Shown: positions 36,174 to 46,000 of the stretch, one piece after another
Position numbering within the stretch: position 1 is the first letter of the stretch
Layout: every line of letters starts with the position of its first letter
Source of the DNA: Streptomyces sp. NBC_00306
Lineage (GTDB): Bacteria; Actinomycetota; Actinomycetes; Streptomycetales; Streptomycetaceae
Direction of reading: 5' to 3'
Assembly (NCBI RefSeq): GCF_036169555.1
Contig: NZ_CP108032.1
Coordinates: 2,852,001-2,916,000 of the forward strand
DNA: 64,000 bases
Notes under the pieces: generated by a model
Told to the model about the DNA's origin: nothing
The model's input: only the letters and a program-made list of their open reading frames with translations
The model's database searches: none
Translations under genes and position numbers: made by a program

Positions 36174-37199
36174 ATGCCCAACGCCCGAGCTTCCCACCTC
36201 TCCCGTCGTGGAGTCCTCGCCGCGGGCGGCGCCATCGGGCTCGGCGCCGCGCTCGTCGCCTGTGGCGGCGACGACTCGTCGGACGCGTCGGGCAAGGCCG
36301 CCGAGAAGGCCGGCCCCTGGAGCTTCACCGACGACCGCGGCACCAAGGTGGAGCTGAAGGCCGTTCCGAAGAACATCGTCGCCTTCACCGGCACCGCCGC
36401 CGCGCTCCACGACTACGGCGTCGAGGTCAAGGGCGTGTTCGGCCCGACGAAGACCAAGGACGGCAAGGCGGACGTCCAGGCCGGCGACCTCGATGTGAAC
36501 AAGGTCAAGGTCATCGGCAACGTCTACGGCGAGTTCAACATCGAGCAGTACGCGGCCCTCGCGCCCGAGGTGCTCATCACCAACATGTGGGCCAAGAACG
36601 ACCCGTGGTACGTGCCGCCGCAGTCCAAGGACAAGATCATGAAGGTGGCCCCCAGCGTGCTGCTGTGGGCGGCCGAGACCACCATGCAGAAGGCGCTGGA
36701 GCGGCACGCGGAGCTCGCGAAGTCCCTCGGCGGTGACACCACCGGCCCGAAGGCCGCCGCCGCCAAGACCCGCTTCGAGAAGGCCGCGGCCCGGCTGCGC
36801 GCCGCCGCCAAGTCGAAGCCCGGCATCAAGGTCCTGATCGGCTCCGGCAGCGCCGAGCTGTTCTACGTCTCGGTCCCCAAGACGAGCGCGGACACCCTGT
36901 ACTTCCAGGAGCTGGGCGTGAAGTTCATCGAGCCCAAGGCGAACGCCCAGGGCTTCTTCGAGGAGCTCAGCTGGGAGAACGCCGACAAGTACGGCGCCGA
37001 CATCATCATGCTGGACAACCGCTCCTCCGCCCTCCAGCCGGCCGCGCTCGCCGCGAAGCCGACCTGGGCCAAGCTGCCCGCCGTCAAGGCGAACCAGGTG
37101 ATCCCGCGCGTCACGGAGCCGATCTACTCCTACGACAAGTGCGCGCCGATCCTGGAGGACCTCGCCAAGGCCATCGAGACCGCGAAGAAGGTCGCCTGA
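36174..37199 (+). CDS. desE: Ferrioxamine-binding lipoprotein DesE
   Basis: The 341-residue substrate-binding protein has an RR-containing signal (SRRGVLAAGG) ending in lipobox LVACG, then a class III periplasmic-binding-protein fold: KAVPKNIVAFTGTAAAL, APEVLITNMWAKNDPWYV, and a C-terminal VKANQVIPRVTEPIYSYDKCAPILEDLAKAI region. It captures hydroxamate ferri-siderophores on the cell surface. It is led by an iron box and followed two bases later by desF. The placement upstream of desABCD is as in S. coelicolor. Confidence 0.92.
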   Translation: MPNARASHLSRRGVLAAGGAIGLGAALVACGGDDSSDASGKAAEKAGPWSFTDDRGTKVELKAVPKNIVAFTGTAAALHDYGVEVKGVFGPTKTKDGKADVQAGDLDVNKVKVIGNVYGEFNIEQYAALAPEVLITNMWAKNDPWYVPPQSKDKIMKVAPSVLLWAAETTMQKALERHAELAKSLGGDTTGPKAAAAKTRFEKAAARLRAAAKSKPGIKVLIGSGSAELFYVSVPKTSADTLYFQELGVKFIEPKANAQGFFEELSWENADKYGADIIMLDNRSSALQPAALAAKPTWAKLPAVKANQVIPRVTEPIYSYDKCAPILEDLAKAIETAKKVA

Positions 37200-37201
37200 C
37201 C

Positions 37202-38059
37202 ATGACGACGACGGCCGGGACCGCCCCTTTCCGCTTCTTCCCCATGGAGGTGACCGGAACGAGGCGGCTCGGCCCGTCCCTGGTCCGCGTCAGCTTCGGC
37301 GGTGAGGAACTCAGGGACTTCGCCGCCGGGGGCCGCGACCAGTCGCTGTCCCTCTTCCTTCCGCACCCGGGACAGGACGCCCCGGTCGTACCGGTCGACG
37401 CGGGGGACGGCAGTGCGGTGTTCGCGGCCTGGCGCGCCCTGCCGGACGACGTACGCGCGGTGATGCGCTCGTACACGGTGCGCGAACAGCGCCGGGCCGG
37501 CGACGGCAGCAGCGAGGTCGACATCGACTTCGCCGTCCACGAGGACGGCGGCCCGGCCTGCCGGTGGGCCGAACAGGCCGCGCCCGGACAGAAGGTGATG
37601 GTGCTGGGCCCGGCGGTCGCCGACAACACCTCGGTGCGCTGCCGTCCGCCACAGGACACCGACTGGGTGCTCATCTGGGGCGACGAGACGGCGCTGCCGG
37701 CCGCGGCGGCGATCCTCGAATGGCTGCCCGCCGGCACCCGGGCGCACGTCTGGCTGGAGGTTCCGCACGCGGGCGACCGTCTGGACCTCACCACCGCGGC
37801 GGACGCCGAGATCACCTGGCTGGTGCGGGAGGAGAACGCTCCGGCCGCCGTGGAGGCGGTCCGCGCGGCCGAACTCCCCGACGGCGTCGGGTACGCATGG
37901 ATCGCCGGGGAGTCGGGCAGCGTCAAGGCGCTGCGCCGCCATCTGGTGGGTGAGCGCGGGATGGACCGCCGCCGGGTGACGTTCGTCGGCTACTGGCGCC
38001 GCGGCGTGAGCGAGGACGGACTGCGCGAGGAGCCCGCCGAGGCAGCCGACGAGGCGTGA
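37202..38059 (+). CDS. desF: Siderophore-interacting protein (ferric-siderophore reductase type), DesF
   Basis: The 285-residue protein has an N-terminal FAD-binding beta barrel (about 5-125; VMRSYTVRE is the flavin motif) and a C-terminal SIP domain (about 130-270; WVLIWGDETALPAAAAILEWL; GYAWIAGESGSVKALRRHL). These proteins reduce ferric iron in imported siderophores to release it. The start ATG 37202 is two bases after the desE stop, so it is coupled with desE under the same iron box. Confidence 0.9.
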   Translation: MTTTAGTAPFRFFPMEVTGTRRLGPSLVRVSFGGEELRDFAAGGRDQSLSLFLPHPGQDAPVVPVDAGDGSAVFAAWRALPDDVRAVMRSYTVREQRRAGDGSSEVDIDFAVHEDGGPACRWAEQAAPGQKVMVLGPAVADNTSVRCRPPQDTDWVLIWGDETALPAAAAILEWLPAGTRAHVWLEVPHAGDRLDLTTAADAEITWLVREENAPAAVEAVRAAELPDGVGYAWIAGESGSVKALRRHLVGERGMDRRRVTFVGYWRRGVSEDGLREEPAEAADEA

Positions 38060-38110
38060 GCAACGCCATAACTGGCGGGGCCCCTGAGGGGGGCGGGTCG
38101 GTTGGTGTCT

Positions 38111-38137
38111 GAAGTTAGGTTAGGCTAACCTTACTTC
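38111..38137. promoter_or_regulatory. Iron box upstream of desA
   Basis: The 19-base core TTAGGTTAGGCTAACCTTA (38115-38133) matches the DmdR1 consensus as I remember it at 17 positions. It sits inside a 27-base near-perfect palindrome (12 of 13 pairs) and lies 70 bases before desA. Confidence 0.93.
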
Positions 38138-38207
38138 GACGTCGCCCACTCGCCCCCCTCGCCCGTTCCGAGGGGTGACCAAGTCCCCGCATCCAGAAGG
38201 ACATTGC

Positions 38208-39650
38208 ATGCGCTCGCACCTGCTCAACGACGCGACAGCCGAGAGCTACCGGCTCTCGGTCACCGAAGGAGTCGACCGGGTTGCGAGCCGACTGGCAAGA
38301 ACCCGGCAGCCGTTCAGCGGAGTCACACCCGACGAACTCGCCCCGGTGATCTCGGCCGTCGACCTCGACCGGCCGCTCGGCGACACCTCCGCCGCCCTGG
38401 ACGAGCTGGAGCAGGTCTACCTGCGGGACGCGGTGTACTTCCACCACCCCCGCTACCTCGGACACCTCAACTGCCCCGTCGTCATCCCGGCCGTCCTCGG
38501 CGAGGCCGTGCTCTCGGCCGTCAACTCCTCGCTGGACACCTGGGACCAGAGCGCGGGCGGCACGCTGATCGAGCGCCGTCTCATCGACTGGACCGCCCAG
38601 CGCATAGGTCTCGGTGAGGCCGCCGACGGCGTCTTCACCAGCGGCGGCACCCAGTCCAACCTCCAGGCACTGCTGCTCGCCCGCCAGGAGGCCAAGACCA
38701 CGGACCTCGATCGGCTGCGCATCTTCTCCTCCGAGTGCAGCCACTTCAGCGTGCAGAAGTCCGCGACGCTCCTCGGGCTCGGCCCCGAGGCCGTCGTCTC
38801 GGTCCCCGTCGACCGCGACAAGCGCATGCAGACGTTCTTCCTCGCCGCCGAACTGGAGCGCTGCGCCCGCGAGGGACTCGTCCCCATGGCCATCGTCGCC
38901 ACCGCCGGCACCACCGACTTCGGCTCCATCGACCCGCTGCCCGAGATCGCCGAGCTGGCCCAGCAGTACAGCACCTGGATGCATGTGGACGCGGCGTACG
39001 GCTGCGGCCTGCTGGCCTCCCCCACCCGGCGCCACCTGCTGGACGGCATCGAGCACGCCGACTCCGTCACCGTCGACTACCACAAGTCCTTCTTCCAGCC
39101 CGTGAGTTCGTCCGCGGTGCTGGTCCGGGACGCGGCCACGCTCAGCCACGCCACGTACCACGCGGACTACCTCAACCCCCGGCGCACCGTCGAGGAGAGG
39201 ATCCCGAACCAGGTCGACAAGTCCCTCCAGACCACGCGCCGTTTCGACGCGCTCAAGCTGTGGATGACCCTGCGCGTGATGGGCGCCGACGGGGTGGGGT
39301 CGCTCTTCGACGAGGTCTGCGACCTCGCCGCGAAGGGCTGGGAGATCCTCGCCGCCGACCCGCGCTACGACGTCGTCGTCCAGCCGCAGCTCTCGACCCT
39401 GGTCTACCGCTACATCCCGGAGGACGTCACCAGCCCCACCGAGATCGACCGCGCCAACCTCTACGCCCGCAAGGCGCTGTTCGCCTCCGGCGAGGCCGTG
39501 GTCGCGGGCACCAAGGTCAACGGCCGCCAGTACCTCAAGTTCACCCTGCTCAACCCCGAGACGACGGCCGACGACATCACCGCCGTACTCGATCTGATCG
39601 CCGGCCACGCCGAGCAGTACCTGGGAGAAAACCTTGTCCGTGTCTCATGA
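38208..39650 (+). CDS. desA: Lysine decarboxylase DesA (PLP-dependent)
   Basis: The 480-residue enzyme is a group II PLP decarboxylase: [24 protein letters not shown] and the PLP Lys293 in [11 protein letters not shown]. It converts lysine to cadaverine, the first step of desferrioxamine biosynthesis. ATG 38208 is preceded by AGAAGG. Its last 17 bases overlap the start of desB, giving tight coupling through the operon. Expression is governed by the upstream iron box. Confidence 0.95.
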   Translation: MRSHLLNDATAESYRLSVTEGVDRVASRLARTRQPFSGVTPDELAPVISAVDLDRPLGDTSAALDELEQVYLRDAVYFHHPRYLGHLNCPVVIPAVLGEAVLSAVNSSLDTWDQSAGGTLIERRLIDWTAQRIGLGEAADGVFTSGGTQSNLQALLLARQEAKTTDLDRLRIFSSECSHFSVQKSATLLGLGPEAVVSVPVDRDKRMQTFFLAAELERCAREGLVPMAIVATAGTTDFGSIDPLPEIAELAQQYSTWMHVDAAYGCGLLASPTRRHLLDGIEHADSVTVDYHKSFFQPVSSSAVLVRDAATLSHATYHADYLNPRRTVEERIPNQVDKSLQTTRRFDALKLWMTLRVMGADGVGSLFDEVCDLAAKGWEILAADPRYDVVVQPQLSTLVYRYIPEDVTSPTEIDRANLYARKALFASGEAVVAGTKVNGRQYLKFTLLNPETTADDITAVLDLIAGHAEQYLGENLVRVS

Positions 39651-40908
39651 GCCCCGTGAGCCCCACGACTTCATCGGCATCGGGCTCGGGCCCTTCAATC
39701 TCGGCCTCGCCTGCCTGACCGAGCCGATCGACGAGCTCAACGGCCTGTTCCTGGAGTCCAAGCCGGACTTCGAGTGGCACTCGGGGATGTTCCTCGAAGG
39801 CGCCCACCTCCAGACGCCGTTCATGTCGGACCTGGTGACCCTCGCGGACCCGACCTCGCCCTACTCCTTCCTGAACTACCTGAAGGACAAGGGACGGCTG
39901 TACTCGTTCTACATCCGCGAGAACTTCTATCCGCTGCGCACGGAGTACAACGACTACTGCCGCTGGGCCGCGGCGCAGCTGAGCAGCATCCGCTTCAGCA
40001 CCACCGTGACCCGTGTGGAGCACGAGGACGGGCTGTACGTCGTCCACACCGACGCCGGTGAGCGGCTGTACACCCGCCGCATCGTGCTGGGCACCGGCAC
40101 CCCGCCGTACATCCCCGAGCCCTGCCAGGGCCTGGACGGCGACCTGCTGCACAACTCGCGCTACCTGGACCACAAGGAAGCGCTCCAGCGCAAGGAGTCG
40201 ATCACGCTGGTCGGCAGCGGCCAGAGCGCCGCGGAGATCTACTACGACCTGCTCTCCGAGATCGACGTGCACGGCTACCGGCTCAACTGGGTCACGCGCT
40301 CCCCGCGGTTCTTCCCGCTGGAGTACACCAAGCTGACGCTGGAGATGACCTCCCCGGAGTACATCGACTACTTCCACGCGCTGCCCGAGGCCACCCGCTA
40401 CCGCCTGGAGTCCCAGCAGAAGGGGCTGTTCAAGGGCATCGACGGCGAGCTGATCGACGCAATCTTCGACCTGCTCTACCAGAAGAACCTGGCGGGCCCG
40501 GTCCAGACGCGACTGCTGACCAACTCGGCCCTGCACCGTGCCTCCTACGAGAACGGCGTCTACACCCTGGGGCTGCGCCAGGAGGAGCAGGGCAAGGACT
40601 ACGACCTGCACACCGAGGGCCTGGTCCTGGCCACGGGCTACCAGTACGTCCAGCCCGCGTTCCTCGGCCCGGTCTCCGACCGCATCCGCAGGGACGGGCA
40701 GGGCCGCTTCGACGTGGCCCGCAACTACTCGGTCGACACCGCCGGCCGCGAGATCTTCCTTCAGAACGCCGCCGTGCACACGCACTCGATCACCTCGCCC
40801 GACCTGGGCATGGGCGCGTACCGCAACGCCTACATCATCGGCGAGATGCTCGGGTCCGAGTACTACCCCGTCGAAAAGTCCATCGCGTTCCAGGAGTTCT
40901 CCGTATGA
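39634..40908 (+). CDS. desB: Cadaverine N-monooxygenase DesB
   Basis: The 424-residue flavoprotein belongs to the lysine/ornithine N-hydroxylase family: N-terminal FAD loop [19 protein letters not shown] loop [15 protein letters not shown], and the C-terminal [12 protein letters not shown] motif. It hydroxylates cadaverine to N-hydroxycadaverine. The start is a rare TTG at 39634 with GGGAGA upstream, inside the 3' end of desA. The stop overlaps desC (ATGA). Confidence 0.95.
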   Translation: MSVSHEPREPHDFIGIGLGPFNLGLACLTEPIDELNGLFLESKPDFEWHSGMFLEGAHLQTPFMSDLVTLADPTSPYSFLNYLKDKGRLYSFYIRENFYPLRTEYNDYCRWAAAQLSSIRFSTTVTRVEHEDGLYVVHTDAGERLYTRRIVLGTGTPPYIPEPCQGLDGDLLHNSRYLDHKEALQRKESITLVGSGQSAAEIYYDLLSEIDVHGYRLNWVTRSPRFFPLEYTKLTLEMTSPEYIDYFHALPEATRYRLESQQKGLFKGIDGELIDAIFDLLYQKNLAGPVQTRLLTNSALHRASYENGVYTLGLRQEEQGKDYDLHTEGLVLATGYQYVQPAFLGPVSDRIRRDGQGRFDVARNYSVDTAGREIFLQNAAVHTHSITSPDLGMGAYRNAYIIGEMLGSEYYPVEKSIAFQEFSV

Positions 40909-41435
40909 CGTTCACCGTCCGCCCGCTCGATCCTTTCGCCGACGCCGAACTGGTGCACGGCTGGGTGACCCATCCCAAGGCCGCCTACTGGATGATGCAG
41001 GACGCCAGACTTCAGGACGTCGAGCGCGAGTACATGGCGATAGCCGCCCATGAGCACCACGACGCCTTCATCGGGCTGAGCGACGGCGAACCCGTCTTCC
41101 TGATGGAGCGCTACGACCCGCGGTACGTGGAGCTCCAGGGCCTGTACGAGGCCGAGCCGGGCGATATCGGCATGCACTTCCTGGTCGCGCCGACCGACAC
41201 ACCGGTACACGGCTTCACCCGCGCCGTGATCACCGCGGTGATGGAGACGCTGTTCGCGGACCCGTCGACCCGGCGCGTGGTCGTCGAACCGGACGTGCGC
41301 AACACGGCCGTGCACGCGCTCAACGAAGCCGTCGGTTTCGTACCCGTACGAGAGATCAAGAAGCCGGAGAAGGACGCGCTGCTGAGTTTCTGCACCCGCG
41401 ACCAGTTCATGGCTGCACGAGGAGTGACGGTATGA
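40905..41435 (+). CDS. desC: N-hydroxycadaverine acyltransferase DesC
   Basis: The 176-residue protein is a GNAT-related siderophore acyltransferase (IucB/AlcB-like; [48 protein letters not shown]). It transfers a succinyl, acetyl or other acyl group onto N-hydroxycadaverine to form the hydroxamate. It starts on ATGA with desB and ends on ATGA with desD. Confidence 0.94.
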   Translation: MTFTVRPLDPFADAELVHGWVTHPKAAYWMMQDARLQDVEREYMAIAAHEHHDAFIGLSDGEPVFLMERYDPRYVELQGLYEAEPGDIGMHFLVAPTDTPVHGFTRAVITAVMETLFADPSTRRVVVEPDVRNTAVHALNEAVGFVPVREIKKPEKDALLSFCTRDQFMAARGVTV

Positions 41436-43234
41436 CCCTGTCCGACGCCGTGGCACATCTGACGCCCGAACTGTGGGAAGAGGCGAACCGGCAGCTCGTC
41501 CGCAAGGCGCTCGCGGAGTTCTCGCACGAGCGGCTGCTGACGCCCGAGGCGCTCGACGGCGGAGCCGAGGGCGCGGGCGAGCGCCGCTACCGGGTCCTGA
41601 GCGACGACTCCGCGACCGAGTACCGCTTCGCCGCAGGCCGGTTCGCCCTCGACCACTGGCAGGTCCGCGCCGACTCGATCACCCGCCACCGCGACGGGGC
41701 CGAACAGCCGCTGGACGCGCTGGAGTTCTTCATCGAGCTGCGCACCTCGCTGGGACTGAGCGACGAGATCCTCCCGGTGTATCTGGAGGAGATCTCCTCC
41801 ACACTCTCCGGGACCGCGTACAAGCTCGCCAAGAAGCCGATGACCTCCGCCGAGCTGGCGGGCGCCGGGTTCCAGGCGATCGAGACGGGCATGACCGAGG
41901 GCCACCCCTGCTTCGTGGCCAACAACGGCCGGCTCGGCTTCGGTGTGCACGAGTACCTCTCGTACGCCCCGGAGACCGCGAGCGAGGTCCGTCTGGTCTG
42001 GCTGGCGGCCCGCCGCGACCACGCCACCTTCACGGCCGGCGCCGGGCTCGACTACGAGACCCTGGTGCGCGACGAGCTCGGTGAGGCCCAGCTCGCGCGT
42101 TTCGCCGCGCAGCTGGACTCCCTCGGTCTCGACATGGCCGACTACCTCCTGCTGCCCGTGCACCCGTGGCAGTGGTGGAACAAGCTCTCCGTCACCTTCG
42201 CCGCCGAGATCGCCCAGCAGCGGCTGGTGTGCCTCGGCAACGGCGACGACGCGTATCTGGCCCAGCAGTCGATCCGCACGTTCTTCAATGTGACCTCGCC
42301 GGCCAAGCACTATGTGAAGACCTCGCTCTCCGTGCTCAACATGGGCTTCATGCGCGGCCTTTCGGCGGCGTACATGGAGGCGACCCCGGCGATCAACGAC
42401 TGGCTCGCGCACCTGGTCGACAGCGACGACGTCCTCAAGGCGGCGCGCTTCTCGATCATCAGGGAGCGGGCGGCGATCGGTTACCACCACCGCCAGTACG
42501 AGCGCGCGACGAACCGGTACTCCCCGTACCGCAAGATGCTTGCCGCGCTGTGGCGCGAGAGCCCGGTGCCGACGCTGCGGGACGGCGAGCGGGTGGCCAC
42601 CATGGCCTCCCTGCTCCATGTCGACCGCGACGGCGCGAGCTTCGCGGGCGCGCTGATGGACGAGTCGGGCCTGGCGCCCGCGGAGTGGCTGCGCGGCTAT
42701 CTGCACGCGTACCTCACGCCCGTGCTGCACAGCTTCTACGCCTACGACCTCGTCTACATGCCGCACGGCGAGAACGTCATCCTCGTCCTCGACGAGAACG
42801 GCGCCGTGCAGCGCGCGGTCTTCAAGGACATCGCCGAGGAGATCGCGGTGATGGACCCGGACGCGGTACTGCCGCCGGCGGTCGAGCGCATCCGCGCGGA
42901 CGTCCCGGACGACATGAAGCTGCTCTCCATCTTCACGGACGTCTTCGACTGCTTCCTGCGCTTCCTGGCGCCGGCGCTGGTGTCGGAGAGGCGCCTGGAC
43001 GAGGAGACGTTCTGGCGGGCGGTCGCGGACTGCGTGCGCGCCTACCAGGAGTCGGTGCCGCACCTCGCGGACAAGTTCCGCGAGTACGACATGTTCACCG
43101 ACGAGTTCGCGCTCTCCTGCCTCAACCGCCTCCAGCTGCGCAACAACAAGGAGATGGTCGACCTCGCCGACCCGGCGGGGGCGCTCCAGCTGATCGGCAC
43201 CCTGGAGAACCCGATCGCGCGTTTCTCCCGCTGA
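41432..43234 (+). CDS. desD: NIS siderophore synthetase DesD
   Basis: The 600-residue enzyme is an IucA/IucC-family NIS synthetase: GHPCFVANNGRLGFGVHEY, HPWQWWNKLS, SIRTFFNVTSPAKHYVKTSLSV (ATP site) and the C-terminal FhuF-like YMPHGENVILVLDENG. It adenylates and joins three hydroxamate units to give desferrioxamine E or related trihydroxamates. It is the last gene of desABCD and is followed by a convergent GH20 gene with a hairpin between. Confidence 0.95.
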   Translation: MTLSDAVAHLTPELWEEANRQLVRKALAEFSHERLLTPEALDGGAEGAGERRYRVLSDDSATEYRFAAGRFALDHWQVRADSITRHRDGAEQPLDALEFFIELRTSLGLSDEILPVYLEEISSTLSGTAYKLAKKPMTSAELAGAGFQAIETGMTEGHPCFVANNGRLGFGVHEYLSYAPETASEVRLVWLAARRDHATFTAGAGLDYETLVRDELGEAQLARFAAQLDSLGLDMADYLLLPVHPWQWWNKLSVTFAAEIAQQRLVCLGNGDDAYLAQQSIRTFFNVTSPAKHYVKTSLSVLNMGFMRGLSAAYMEATPAINDWLAHLVDSDDVLKAARFSIIRERAAIGYHHRQYERATNRYSPYRKMLAALWRESPVPTLRDGERVATMASLLHVDRDGASFAGALMDESGLAPAEWLRGYLHAYLTPVLHSFYAYDLVYMPHGENVILVLDENGAVQRAVFKDIAEEIAVMDPDAVLPPAVERIRADVPDDMKLLSIFTDVFDCFLRFLAPALVSERRLDEETFWRAVADCVRAYQESVPHLADKFREYDMFTDEFALSCLNRLQLRNNKEMVDLADPAGALQLIGTLENPIARFSR

Positions 43235-43241
43235 ACCGAGC

Positions 43242-43301
43242 GGGCGCCCGTGTGGGGGTCCCCCCGGCCGGAGGCTGGGGGGAGGTCCCTCGCGGGCGCC
43301 C
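43242..43301. terminator. Compound hairpin between desD and the GH20 gene
   Basis: GGGCGCCCG (43242-43250) pairs with CGGGCGCCC (43293-43301). Between them six C (43260-43265) and six G (43277-43282) can form an inner stem. It lies between convergent genes and likely terminates both. The C-run, GGCCGGAGGCT, G-run core resembles a motif I recall repeated in many Streptomyces intergenic regions. Confidence 0.6.
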
Positions 43302-43312
43302 ATCCCTCCTTC

Positions 43313-44926
43313 TCAGCCTCCCGTCGGCCAAGGCACCTGCGGCGAGCGGTAGTAGTCGATCCCCAGGGCCGTGAACCTCGGCCCCTGCGCCGCGAGGCGC
43401 ACCTTGTACGTCTCCCAGTCGTGCGTGGACGCCGGTGACCAGCCGAGTTCGGCGACGCCGGGCAGCCGGGGGAACGCCATGTACTCGAGGTGGTCGCTGG
43501 TGGACAGCGTCTCCGTCCACAGCGGCGCCTCGACGCCGAGCAGCGCCTGCTGCGGCACTCCGTCCAGGTACGTCGCCGGGTCCCAGTCGTAGGAGCGCCG
43601 GACCTCCACCAGTCCCGCCCAGGCCAGGCCGAGCGGTGTGTCCTTGGTGTACTTCATGTCGAGGTAGACCCGGTCCGCGGGCGACAGGATCAGCCGGGTG
43701 CCGTTCTTCGCCGCGTCCGCGACCTGCTTGCGTTCGGCGGCGCCCGTCGCGTCGTAGCCCCAGTACTGCGCCACGGCCCCGGCGACCGGCTTCGCCCCGG
43801 TCAGCTGGTGCCAGCCGACCACGGTCTTGCCGTACTTCCCGACCACCGCCTGAGCCTTGTCCATGAACGTCACATAGTCCGCGTGGCTCGTGGAGTGCGC
43901 CTCGTCGCCCCCGATGTGGAGATAGCGGCCGGGGGTGAGCGCGGCCAGCTCGCGCACCACGTCGTCCACGAAGTCGTACGTCACCGCCTTCGGCGCGCAC
44001 AGCGAGCTGAAGCCGACGGCCGTGCCCGTGTACAGCGGGGGCGCGACGCCGTTGCAGTTGAGCTCGGCATACGAGGCGAGCGCGGAGTTCGTGTGCCCGG
44101 GCATGTCGATCTCGGGGACGACCTCCAGGTGGCGGGAGGCGGCGTACGCGACGATCTCGCGGTACTGCGCCTTTGTGTAGTACCCGCCCGGCCCGCCGCC
44201 GACCTGGGTGGATCCGCCGTAGGTGGCGAGGCGGGGCCAGGAGTCGACGGCGATGCGCCAGCCCTGGTCGTCCGAGAGGTGCAGATGCAGCTTGTTGATC
44301 TTGTAGAGCGCCATCCGGTCGATGTAGAGCTTGACCTGGTCGACGGTGAAGAAGTGCCGGGCGACATCGAGCATCGCGCCCCGGTAGGCGAACCGCGGGG
44401 TGTCGGTGACGGTTCCGCCGGCGACCTGCCAGGGGCCGCGCTGCCGGGTGTCCTTCTCCACGGCGGCCGGCAGGAGCTGACGCAGCGTCTGGACGGCGTG
44501 GAAGAGTCCCGCGGGCCTGCGGGCGGTCAGGGTGATCCCGCCGCGCGCGGACTCCAGCCGGTAGCCCTCCTCGCCGAGCGCCCGCTCCGAGGCGCGCAGC
44601 CGCAGCCGGATGCCGCCGGGGAGGTCGTCGCGGGTGACGGGCAGGGCGTAGCCGGTGGACGGCCGCAGCAGCCCGGCGAGGTAGTCCCCGATCCGGCGCG
44701 CGTCCCGGGAGCCGTCGACACGGATGCGGGTGAGGGGGGTGAGCGTGTACGGCGACCCCGCGGGCCGCACCGACGCGGGCGCGGGGACGATCTGGCCGAG
44801 CGGTCGGGCGTCGGGCGCGTGGCCGGCGGGGGCCGGTGCGGGACGGGCGCCGATGCAGCCGAGGCCGGCCGCGCCGACGAGGAGCAGTGCACCGAACAGA
44901 CGGGGGAACGTTCCGGGCAGTCTCAC
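43313..44926 (-). CDS. GH20 beta-N-acetylhexosaminidase, exported lipoprotein
   Basis: The 537-residue protein has a signal with a possible lipobox (GAAGLGC, Cys about residue 24). A GH20b small domain (about 45-165) precedes the TIM barrel, which has the catalytic pair Asp341-Glu342 in HIGGDEAHSTSHADY and PEIDMPGHTNSALA. It removes terminal N-acetylglucosamine or N-acetylgalactosamine from chito-oligosaccharides in substrate-assisted fashion. Position next to desD matches SCO2786 as I recall it. The gene is convergent with the des operon. Confidence 0.93.
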   Translation of the reverse strand: MRLPGTFPRLFGALLLVGAAGLGCIGARPAPAPAGHAPDARPLGQIVPAPASVRPAGSPYTLTPLTRIRVDGSRDARRIGDYLAGLLRPSTGYALPVTRDDLPGGIRLRLRASERALGEEGYRLESARGGITLTARRPAGLFHAVQTLRQLLPAAVEKDTRQRGPWQVAGGTVTDTPRFAYRGAMLDVARHFFTVDQVKLYIDRMALYKINKLHLHLSDDQGWRIAVDSWPRLATYGGSTQVGGGPGGYYTKAQYREIVAYAASRHLEVVPEIDMPGHTNSALASYAELNCNGVAPPLYTGTAVGFSSLCAPKAVTYDFVDDVVRELAALTPGRYLHIGGDEAHSTSHADYVTFMDKAQAVVGKYGKTVVGWHQLTGAKPVAGAVAQYWGYDATGAAERKQVADAAKNGTRLILSPADRVYLDMKYTKDTPLGLAWAGLVEVRRSYDWDPATYLDGVPQQALLGVEAPLWTETLSTSDHLEYMAFPRLPGVAELGWSPASTHDWETYKVRLAAQGPRFTALGIDYYRSPQVPWPTGG

Positions 44927-45058
44927 GGGCTGGATCCCTTCTCCGGGCGTCGCAACTGTGGTGCCTTACCTCAACTGCACCGAGGTGTAGACCACTTACT
45001 ACCCGTCAAGGCGGTGACTCCACCCCGCACCGCCCCGGCCGGATGGAACAATCCGCAT

Positions 45059-45934
45059 ATGAGCATGGCGGAAATCATCCAGAAGGACGGCACCTGGACC
45101 TTCGACGGGGACACGGTGCGGATCGTGCCCGGCTCCGACAAGAGCGTGAGCCTGCTGCGCAAGACCCTCGGGGAGATCGCCGTACCGCTGGAGGCGCTCG
45201 CCGGGATCTCCTTCGAACCGGGCAAGAAGTCCGGCCGGCTGCGGCTGAGGCTGCGGGACGGGGCGGACCCGCTGCTCCAGATCACCGGCGGCAAGCTGGA
45301 CGACGGCTCCGACCCCTACCGGCTGACCGTGGAGGGCGACCGCGGCGGCGTCGCCGAGTACTTCGTGGACGAGGTGCGGAACGCCCTGCTCCTGGACCAG
45401 GTCGCCAACGGACCGGTGCAGCGCTATCTGCTGACCGGCCCCGCGCTGCCGATCACCGTCGGAGCGGGCGACGGCACCGCCACCTTCGACGGCGAGGCGG
45501 TCCGCCTCGCGTGGAACTGGAAGACGGAGGAGTCGAAGTCCTCCGGCGGCGCCCGGACCATCCCGCTGGACGACATCGAGTCGGTGGAGTGGCTGCCGTC
45601 CGCCGGACTGGAGAACGGCTACCTGCGCTTCTCCGTGGCGAAGGCGCCGACCAAGGCACCGCCGAAGTACGACCCGCACGCCGTCGAGCTGTGGGGCTTC
45701 CGCAAGGATCCGCTGATGGCCCTGGTGGCCGCGGCCGTGGTGGCCCGTCTGCCGCACCCCTATGCCCCCGCCCCCGCCCTTCCGGCGCTCGTGGGGGCCG
45801 TCCCCGCTCCCGGCGGCGACGATCATGACGCGCTGCTGAGGCGACTGCGCGAGCTGGCCGATCTGCATCAGGCCGGAATACTGACGGATGACGAGTTCAC
45901 GACCGCCAAACAGGCCGTTCTGAAGCGTCTATAA
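45059..45934 (+). CDS. DUF4429 protein with C-terminal SHOCT domain
   Basis: The 291-residue protein has two similar beta-rich repeats of the DUF4429 type (about 8-95, TWTFDGDTVRIVPG; and about 120-210, TATFDGEAVRLAWNW). The C-terminal SHOCT motif (about 258-291) is LRRLRELADLHQAGILTDDEFTTAK. The domains resemble PH-like folds of unknown role. It is cytoplasmic by the absence of a signal. The start ATG 45059 has no clear ribosome site; ATG 45065 is two codons on. Confidence 0.8.
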   Translation: MSMAEIIQKDGTWTFDGDTVRIVPGSDKSVSLLRKTLGEIAVPLEALAGISFEPGKKSGRLRLRLRDGADPLLQITGGKLDDGSDPYRLTVEGDRGGVAEYFVDEVRNALLLDQVANGPVQRYLLTGPALPITVGAGDGTATFDGEAVRLAWNWKTEESKSSGGARTIPLDDIESVEWLPSAGLENGYLRFSVAKAPTKAPPKYDPHAVELWGFRKDPLMALVAAAVVARLPHPYAPAPALPALVGAVPAPGGDDHDALLRRLRELADLHQAGILTDDEFTTAKQAVLKRL

Positions 45935-45964
45935 CGGGCCTCTGCCCGGAATCGGGCAGGATTC

Positions 45965-45994
45965 TTGCAATAACGGGGAGCGACCCCCCAATAT
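45965..45994 (+). promoter_or_regulatory. Possible promoter giving a leaderless transcript
   Basis: TTGCAA (45965-45970) and CAATAT (45989-45994) are 18 bases apart. The GTG start of the next gene lies seven bases after the -10 box, where transcription would begin, and no ribosome site is well placed. Confidence 0.4.
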
Positions 45995-46000
45995 CTACGG

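Noticed and set aside
43250..43292. Miniature transposable element in the desD-GH20 gap
   Set aside because: The motif is explained by nested hairpins between convergent genes; no target-site duplication is visible.
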